Below are positions 58,175 through 64,000 of a stretch of DNA of 64,000 nucleotides, in pieces. The translations under genes and the position numbers were made by a program. The first letter of the stretch is position 1, and the number at the start of each line of letters is the position of its first letter. This DNA is from Magnolia sinica (lineage: Eukaryota; Streptophyta; Magnoliopsida; Magnoliales; Magnoliaceae): assembly GCF_029962835.1 (NCBI RefSeq), contig NC_080578.1, forward strand, positions 55,793,001 to 55,857,000, read 5' to 3'. The notes below the pieces were generated by a model that was not told the DNA's origin, searched no databases, and saw only the letters and a list, made by a program, of their open reading frames with translations.

Positions 58175-59732
58175 ATGTCCACCATTGTAAAGCACCCTAG
58201 GGCGCACTGTAAGCCCACTTCCACCTTTACCCCATTGGGCTAACCCAAACCGTTGGGCCCCCACTGATGATGATACTTTTCACCATCCTCGCAGGGGACC
58301 TCGCCTTAGGATATACGATATATTAGTGTCTCAAGGGGGTCATGATAGTCTAACATGGGCCATACCATATAGACTGCTTCATGCCTAGTGGGACTTATCA
58401 TTCCGCTCCTACGCCATGTACGTGATATACCGGTTATTGTCTGTTACATCTGATAACCATGTTAGTTTACTTAGTCTAGTAGGACACATTCAAAATATGC
58501 TTAATATAACACCATGATACATGCCCATACACATCATTTGTAAGTCTGTTATGAGGAATGTTTGATCATAGCATACGCCGTTGGGCTGAGACATTTATGG
58601 GACTTTTTATGAGACGAAGTGCCCCACATGATCGTGCGGTACGCGCATGACTGATGAATGACTGGATGGTATGACTCATGCATCTCGCATTTGTGTGACT
58701 TGATCATTTTACGCCCTAGCGACATCAGGGCAGTGGCCGCCACAGTCACATTATGGATGACCAGATTAAATACCGAAAATACTTGGTTCTAGTAATGTGG
58801 GCACATAGGATGTCTTTGGGTGAAAGTCTGAGAACCTTTTGGTACCTAGGGATTCTCCAATGTGTAGACCGAGTGGAAACATGAGCACACGAGTGCCGAA
58901 TACCAGTAGGCCGCGTCTCCCACTGTGTCGTGGTTGGTTGAAAGGGGGTGCGGCCTTATCCACCTGAGTGAGGGGGGTTGGAAGCTAAGCTGAATTTGAA
59001 CAGATCACAAATGGGTCCGTTATCGACGAGCCGGGTAGGTATTGGCAAACTACTGGTCAGGCAGATAGTGTGGTCTCTTCTACTCACTGGGTTATGCGGC
59101 TAGGGAGGCGGTAGTTAGTGTGGAGTGTACTAGACCCCGGTGATATCTCAAAGGAGAGTTGTACTGATATATGTACTTAATGAGGACTAACATGAATGCT
59201 TTGCATCTTGCATATGACATTTGACTATGTAAGGCTTGTATCACATAGCCTTGGTATGGTTGATAGCATTCATAGACTTGCCAGTATTTCTGCTTACTCT
59301 GATATTGTATGCTTAGCTCACGCATTACACACACACTTACACCACCCTCTAAGCTTTTCGTAAGCTTATGCACGACCATTGCATGCAGGTGACTTTGGAT
59401 TGCAGTAGCGCTGAGGCAAGAGTGCATGACAGATTATTTTGGAGCTTTTTGATCATCTAGTATTTTCCTTTCCGTATTGTACTCAACGTTTTTGATATAT
59501 TGGATATATGGTGATGTTGTTTTTGTGACTTGGTTATGCTTGTGGTTATGCTCTATTACAATAATAATAATAATAATAATAATAATACTGAAAATCCTCC
59601 TTTTAGGATCCTAGGATCAAAACTTAGCATATGCGTGTTGGGAGCCGAGAGTGTGGTACTACGGAGGCTGTCGGCGCCGAATTTGGTGATCGGGAATTTT
59701 GTGAGCCTGGTTTCCCAGTTTGAGATGTGACA
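58175..59732 (+). repeat. GY-B 3' LTR, second part
   Basis: Continues from 43394. It parallels 34740-36606 of the solo LTR, including CACCCTCTAAGCTTTTCGTAAGC and AAAATCCTCCTTTTAGGATCC, and ends GAGATGTGACA. It has an (AAT)n run at 59560-59587. No gene. Confidence 0.78.
59560..59587. repeat. (AAT)n microsatellite
   Basis: Nine AAT units in the GY-B LTR. The solo LTR has no such run at the matching place. Confidence 0.9.
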
Positions 59733-60358
59733 CTAGTAGCACCACTTCCAAATGTGTGTTTTACCCATGCCTACCTCTACAGCAGATGCCTACACAAGTG
59801 AGAGATGTCCTTTGATGTCTTTCCAATGCATGCGAGTAAATACATCCCCTACCCATGTTGCACATATGCACTCTATTTAAAAATGATTAATATATGTATA
59901 TGCACTATATTTACTGTCTATGAGTTATTGTGGCAAAACCTTAGTGGAAACTTCTCACTGGGCCTGAACAGCTCACCATTTACTTGTGGAAAACTAGATA
60001 GATAAAACCGAAGATGAACCAGTGGGATAGGGTTAAGAGGACGTGATCGAGCCGATGGATGACCCTCGAGACAAATGGCCGTACTGGTTAGAGGAAGAAG
60101 TAGCTACATTGGAATAGTCCAATTTCCTCTTCATTTTGTTACTTAGGATGTGAATTTGTACTAAGACTCGAATGAGCGAGTCGATTATCGAACTCATTTA
60201 ACTTTACAAGTGTCATCTTAGAACTTAGATAAGCCATTTCGTAATAGACTTTTGGTTGTGGTTATGATATTGCTGTTTAAGTACACATTGTGTACAAATC
60301 ACACCACAAAAGTCAGGACTAGAGTGTGCATTCGGTTCTTGAATTTTGAGTTGTGACA
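59733..60358 (+). repeat. Tail of another LTR
   Basis: No gene. Ends TTTTGAGTTGTGACA at 60358, resembling the LTR ends of GY-B and the solo LTR. It may be the LTR into which GY-B inserted. The matching left part was not found. Confidence 0.4.
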
Positions 60359-60706
60359 TTAGGTGAGACTCGAACACACTCAGGATGGTGCAACCCTTAC
60401 CGTGGGGCTCACCTTGACATATGTATTCTATATACACATTGTCCATCTATTTTTTCAAATCATTTTAGGGCATTATCCCGAAAATGAAGCAAACTCAATT
60501 CTCATGTAGACAAAAAAAATACGTCAATCACCATTGTTTCCTATTTTTTTGGTCCACTTGATAATTGGATCTACTTCAAATTTGGGATAATGCCCTAAAA
60601 TGTCATTAAAAAACAAATAAATAACATGGATATAAAATACACACATCAAGGTAAGCCCCACATTAAGGGACACACCGTATTGGATGAGTCCAGGGTCTCA
60701 CCTAAT
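60359..60706. mobile_element. MITE-like palindromic element 1
   Basis: Terminal inverted repeats TTAGGTGAGACTC and GGGTCTCACCTAA, with inversion continuing over about 130 bp per arm (GTGGGGCTCACCTTGACATATGT against ACACATCAAGGTAAGCCCCAC, and TTTTAGGGCATTATCCC against GGGATAATGCCCTAAAA). No coding capacity. The target duplication is not clear. Confidence 0.75.
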
Positions 60707-60764
60707 CGACTCTCACCAAATCAAGGTGTACATAACCACGAATCAATGCCTAAGCTAGGGAGCA

Positions 60765-61278
60765 GATTAGGTGAGACGTCAGACTCACCCAATATAGAGC
60801 GGTGAGGACCGTGGGCCCCACCTTGATGTATGTATTATGTATCCACATCGTTTATCAGGTTTTTCATATAATTTTAGGGCATTACCCAGAATGAAGCAAA
60901 TCTAATTATCAGGTGGACCATACTATATGAAACAGTGGTGATTGAACTCACTCCTAATAAAACTTACTGGGAAGCGCCTTAATGTCCACGAGTGTTTATT
61001 TGCCATTCAATCTGTCCATAAGGTCGCATAAGCTTAGATGAAGGGAAATAACAAATTTCACCTTGATCCAAAACTTTTGTGGTCCATTAATGGTTGATTA
61101 CCACTGTTTCTGGTGGTATGGGTCACCTGATAATTGTATCTGCTTCATTTTTTAGATAACGCCATAAAATGATTTAGAAAAAAACGGATGGATGGCATGG
61201 ATTTAGAATACATACATCAAGGTGGGCCCCATGGAAAGGGCCACAATGTCTTGGGTGAGTCCCGGGTCTCTCGTAATC
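60765..61278. mobile_element. MITE-like palindromic element 2
   Basis: Same family: GATTAGGTGAGAC at the start and GTCTCTCGTAATC at the end, GTGGGCCCCACCTTGATGTAT against ATACATCAAGGTGGGCCCC inside. The middle (60930-61110) has GGTGGACCATACTATATG against the opposing GGTGGTATGGGTCACC. Confidence 0.75.
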
Positions 61279-61507
61279 CACTCCCCCAAGCTCAAGGTTC
61301 TTTAGTCATCCCTCGGTGGTAGACGCACAAGAGTTTCAACACTAACACAAGGTCATAGGTTGGAGTAACCGTTGCGGAGAAATTTGACTGTGGTTTGAGT
61401 GCACAAGTATGTAGGGTGTGAGTGCGTGCGTAAAAAGAAAAATGGGAGGAAAGGATTGGATAGTGGCCCTGCTAGGACCCAAGTAGAGATGACGGTTTTG
61501 TCAATGG

Positions 61508-61915
61508 CTTTGTGAGGCCCACCGTTTATACATATTTTATCCAAGCCATCCATCCATTTTGAAAGATCATTTCAAGGCATGATTTGAAAAAGGAGGCATA
61601 TCAAAGGCTTGAGTGGACCACACCACTGGAAGCAGTAGTGACAATGATCTCACCATTTAAACTTTCCTAGGGCTCCTATGATATTTATTTGTCATTTAAC
61701 TGTAAACGTCATAACGTCACATAGACCTGATGAAGTAAAAACATAAATATCATTTTGATCCAAAACTTCCCTGGTCCCAAAAAGTTTACAAAGGTAGCAT
61801 GAGATCCTCACTGTTTTATATAGTGTGGTCCACTTGAACATTTGAACTTAGAATGATTTTTGAAAATGGTTAGACAATGTGGATAAAATACATACACCAC
61901 AGTGGGCCAGACGGG
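61508..61915. mobile_element. MITE-like palindromic element 3
   Basis: GTGAGGCCCACCGTTTATACAT at one end and ATACATACACCACAGTGGGCC at the other; the internal arms pair more loosely. The outermost GGTGAGAC-type end is not recognisable, so borders are approximate. Confidence 0.6.
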
Positions 61916-62205
61916 GCCACTGACAGAACCGTGGATTTGGCGGATTGGGTACTACCGGCCAGGACTCAGCCAGAGAAGGATACTCCTGTCGGGGCTCCGT
62001 GGGCTATATCTATATGTTTTATCCTCACCGTCCATCTATATTTAGAGATTATTTCACCGCGCATGAGCTTCTAATCCTCACTGCTTCCTGTGGTTTGAAA
62101 TGTTCTCTAAAAATAATTGGACGTGGTGGATATTCATCGGTGGCCCGTAGAGCCCTCTGACAGGACCGTCCGTCTCTAATTTGGTGGGTAGTACCCAATC
62201 ACCGC
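61916..62205. repeat. Short inverted-repeat segment
   Basis: GGATTGGGTACTACC near 61942 is inverted as GGTAGTACCCAATC near 62187, and GGCCACTGACAGAACCGT has a related GCCCTCTGACAGGACCGT near 62151. Probably another MITE-like copy with a partial repeat in the middle. Confidence 0.45.
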
Positions 62206-62574
62206 TCCAACCCAACGAACAGTTGATGGGCATTAATTGGAGGTCCGAGATTCCTCGTGACTATTTTATTTGGACGTATCTGCGTCTTCTGATGAGTGGA
62301 CCTCGATAGGAACGAAACACATCTGACCGTCAGCCGTTTGATTAATCTGGTTTTTTGTCTTCGTCTATGCCTTGCAATCAAGCGCGCACGTGCAAGCACG
62401 ACTCATCCCTGCATATAATAAATGCCATGTATAACCGAGGTTTGCTCGAATTCAACCCGGCGTACTGCAATAAGATGCGCCGCGACACTAGCCATTGGAT
62501 TTGTTTTTCTGACCTAAATCCTAGATCCTAAACCGTTTATCTAATGGGGCTCACCTTGGATGGGAGCTGCCTGA
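62206..62574. other. Spacer, nothing recognised
   Basis: Unremarkable sequence with no clear gene, repeat or element border. Confidence 0.4.
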
Positions 62575-62782
62575 ATAACACCCTATAGCTCAAGTGGTAG
62601 GCTGAGTAAAAGATACCTCGTTTCAACACTGAGGTCTTGGTATCGATCCCAGTGGGGGTGGCTAACAGTGAAGTGTAAATTCACACTAGGTGTACAGGTT
62701 CGCACTAAGTTTAATTTATTTATCTTTCTTACTTATGTTAGTTCTATACTAAACGTTGGGTTTTTTTTTTTTTGGATACTTT
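62575..62782 (+). mobile_element. tRNA-derived SINE-like sequence
   Basis: TAGCTCAAGTGG at about 62586-62597 fits the RNA polymerase III A box, and GGTATCGATCC about 43 bp later is a B box with one or two changes from GGTTCGANNCC. About 100 bp of unrelated sequence follow and end in a run of 14 or more T. This is the layout of plant tRNA-derived SINEs. A clear target duplication was not found. Confidence 0.5.
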
Positions 62783-63537
62783 GGATAGCTTTAATGAAGC
62801 GTTTGATGACATTTACATATTTTGGATAATATGTTTTGGATATTTCATGTGATCTCCTTGATTTACTTGCTATATGCTAATTCTATATTTTGTTATTCAT
62901 GTTATTATGATATTCTTTATTTATGAACTTGTGACAAGAAGGGGAGGAGAGTAGTGCTATATATGTGTTTGGAATGAATATTTTGAATGCATGCTAGTAC
63001 GGCATAATGGATTGTATATACTAATAGATAAAAATGCTAGTAGAATAGAATGCTGGAATGTTATATGTGTATTTCTCAAGGGGAGTGTCCGTTGAGCATC
63101 ATTAGTTGTGAGCTACGAAGATTACAAAGGCAACTTCAAGGTTATTACAGATGTGTATGGTTATCTTGTTAATGAATGAGTATTTGTATAAGGTTGTGTG
63201 TGTAGACACCCCACCCAGGCTAGTAATTTAATAAGGCATGGATGATCCTTAGGAATTGAACCTGAACCCCATACCCTACCTAAAACCATAACCATTCCCC
63301 AAAAGCTAATACAAAACCTAGCTAAACCCGAGCCCTTCCATTACCATAAATCCTAACTTAACTCGAGCCATCATCCAAACCCGAGCATGCCCAAAATCAA
63401 TCCATTTCTCGAGCCATTTCCATGCCATTTCTGAGCTAATTTCGGGCCATCTTGAGCCAACTATCCAAAACCAGACTTTGGACTGCCCTCAAGGCCCAAA
63501 ATAGGCCCACCGATCAAACCACGAGAGCAATCGTACC
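62783..63537. other. AT-rich spacer, nothing recognised
   Basis: Positions 62783-63200 are AT-rich without features. From 63205 (TGTAGACACCCCACCC) the sequence becomes C- and A-rich with repeated CGAGCC and CCATTTC words, which could be LTR sequence of another element. No coding region. Confidence 0.35.
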
Positions 63538-64000
63538 TGTCACGCCCCAAACTCGGAAACCGGGCTCACAAAATTTCCGATGGCCGAATCCGGTGCCGAC
63601 AACCTCTGTAGTATACCATTCTCGGCTCTCAGCGCCCATATATTAGGTTCCGATCCTAGGATCCTACAAGGAGGATTTTCCAATTTACATTATCTTGTAA
63701 GAAGCATAACTACAAGCATACCCAAATCACAAAGGCAACATCATCATCATATATCCACTAATATAAACATTTAAATACAATACTAAAAAGAAAATGCATA
63801 TGTCAAAATCAAAGCTTTAAGAGTCCACTGCACGCTCCAAGCTCAACGCTGTTGCGACTTAACGCCACCTGCACGCATTTATCGTGCATAAGCTTATAGA
63901 AAGCTTAGAGGGTGGTGTAAGTGTGTGCGATACATGTGCTAAGCATATAGATATCAGAGTAAGTGGAAATACTGACAATCCATAAATTGTACAATATCAG
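63538..64000 (-). repeat. Gypsy LTR on the minus strand, runs off the window
   Basis: Starts TGTCACGCCCC and matches, in reverse, the ends of the solo LTR (36606 backwards) and of the GY-B LTR (59732 backwards): CCTAGGATCC, AAGCTTAGAGGGTGGTG and GTGCATAAGCTTAT are in the same order. Small plus-strand frames here are chance. Confidence 0.75.

Larger units (their letters stand above)
31100..59732 (+). mobile_element. GY-B: Del/Tekay-like gypsy element, host of two insertions
   Basis: Plus-strand Ty3/gypsy element with internal region 31100-31584 plus 36607-40667 and a 3' LTR split into 40668-43394 and 58175-59732. Gag, PR, RT, RNase H, INT and a C-terminal chromodomain are recognisable in this order, which puts it in the chromoviruses. 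The 5' LTR is missing or reduced. A solo LTR of a related family (31585-36606) sits in gag and the complete element GY-A (43395-58169) sits in the 3' LTR. Many in-frame stops, a large share of them TAG, and several frame breaks. Confidence 0.8.

Noticed and set aside
62580..62660. Functional tRNA gene
   Set aside because: The boxes are imperfect, I could not fold an acceptor stem from the flanks, and the following sequence with a T run fits a SINE better.

Overview
This window reads as nuclear DNA of a flowering plant, probably from near a chromosome end. It opens with about 1.3 kb of degenerate C-rich telomere-type repeat (CCTAAA/CCCTAAA mixed with CCTATAA), oriented as expected at a left chromosome end. 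Almost everything after that is retrotransposon nested in retrotransposon. I found no convincing host gene. The dispersed GTGGGCCCCACC...GATGTATGT repeats and the element types fit an angiosperm; a magnoliid-like source is only a guess.

Layout. (1) 1-1290 degenerate telomeric repeat; 1291-1724 low-complexity DNA. (2) 1725-1883 plus 11670-11969: one end of a CACTA-type DNA transposon, split by (3) a structurally complete minus-strand Ty1/copia element of SIRE/Maximus type at 1884-11669, with LTRs of 2053 and 2086 bp, TSD GTAGC, an initiator-tRNA-Met PBS and a polypurine tract. (4) 11970-19981: minus-strand Ty3/gypsy Athila/Tat-like element with gag, PR, RT, RNase H and INT, all decayed, a tRNA-Asp-type PBS and one 2.1 kb LTR. 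(5) 19982-21620: end of a second minus-strand copia element; about 21635-24893 and 30147-30425: a plus-strand copia element lying head-on to it. (6) 24894-30146: an Athila-like deletion derivative (LTR-gag-PR-LTR, no RT or INT) inserted in the copia gag-pol with TSD AGAAT. (7) 31100-59732: a plus-strand Del/Tekay-like gypsy element (called GY-B here). A 5.0 kb solo LTR (31585-36606) sits in its gag. A complete 14.8 kb Del/Tekay chromovirus (GY-A, 43395-58169, two 4880-bp LTRs, TSD GTTAA) sits in its 3' LTR. (8) 59733-64000: the tail of another LTR, a cluster of long-inverted-repeat MITE-like elements, a tRNA-derived SINE-like sequence and the start of a further minus-strand gypsy LTR running off the window.

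None of these elements can make its full polyprotein as it stands. GY-A comes closest: one uninterrupted reading frame of 1553 codons broken only by eight TAG codons, all in contexts expected from deamination of CHG-methylated cytosine. The copia element has one frameshift and seven in-frame stops although its LTRs differ at only about 2% of positions.

Two observations stand out. First, three different SIRE-type LTRs carry clusters of a variable 14-bp palindrome, roughly TTCG(A/G)CT(A/G)G(T/C)CGAA, starting about 20 bp upstream of the putative TATA box. The palindromic form is kept while the core differs between LTR families. Second, the stop-codon spectrum of GY-A and GY-B looks like a written record of CHG methylation.
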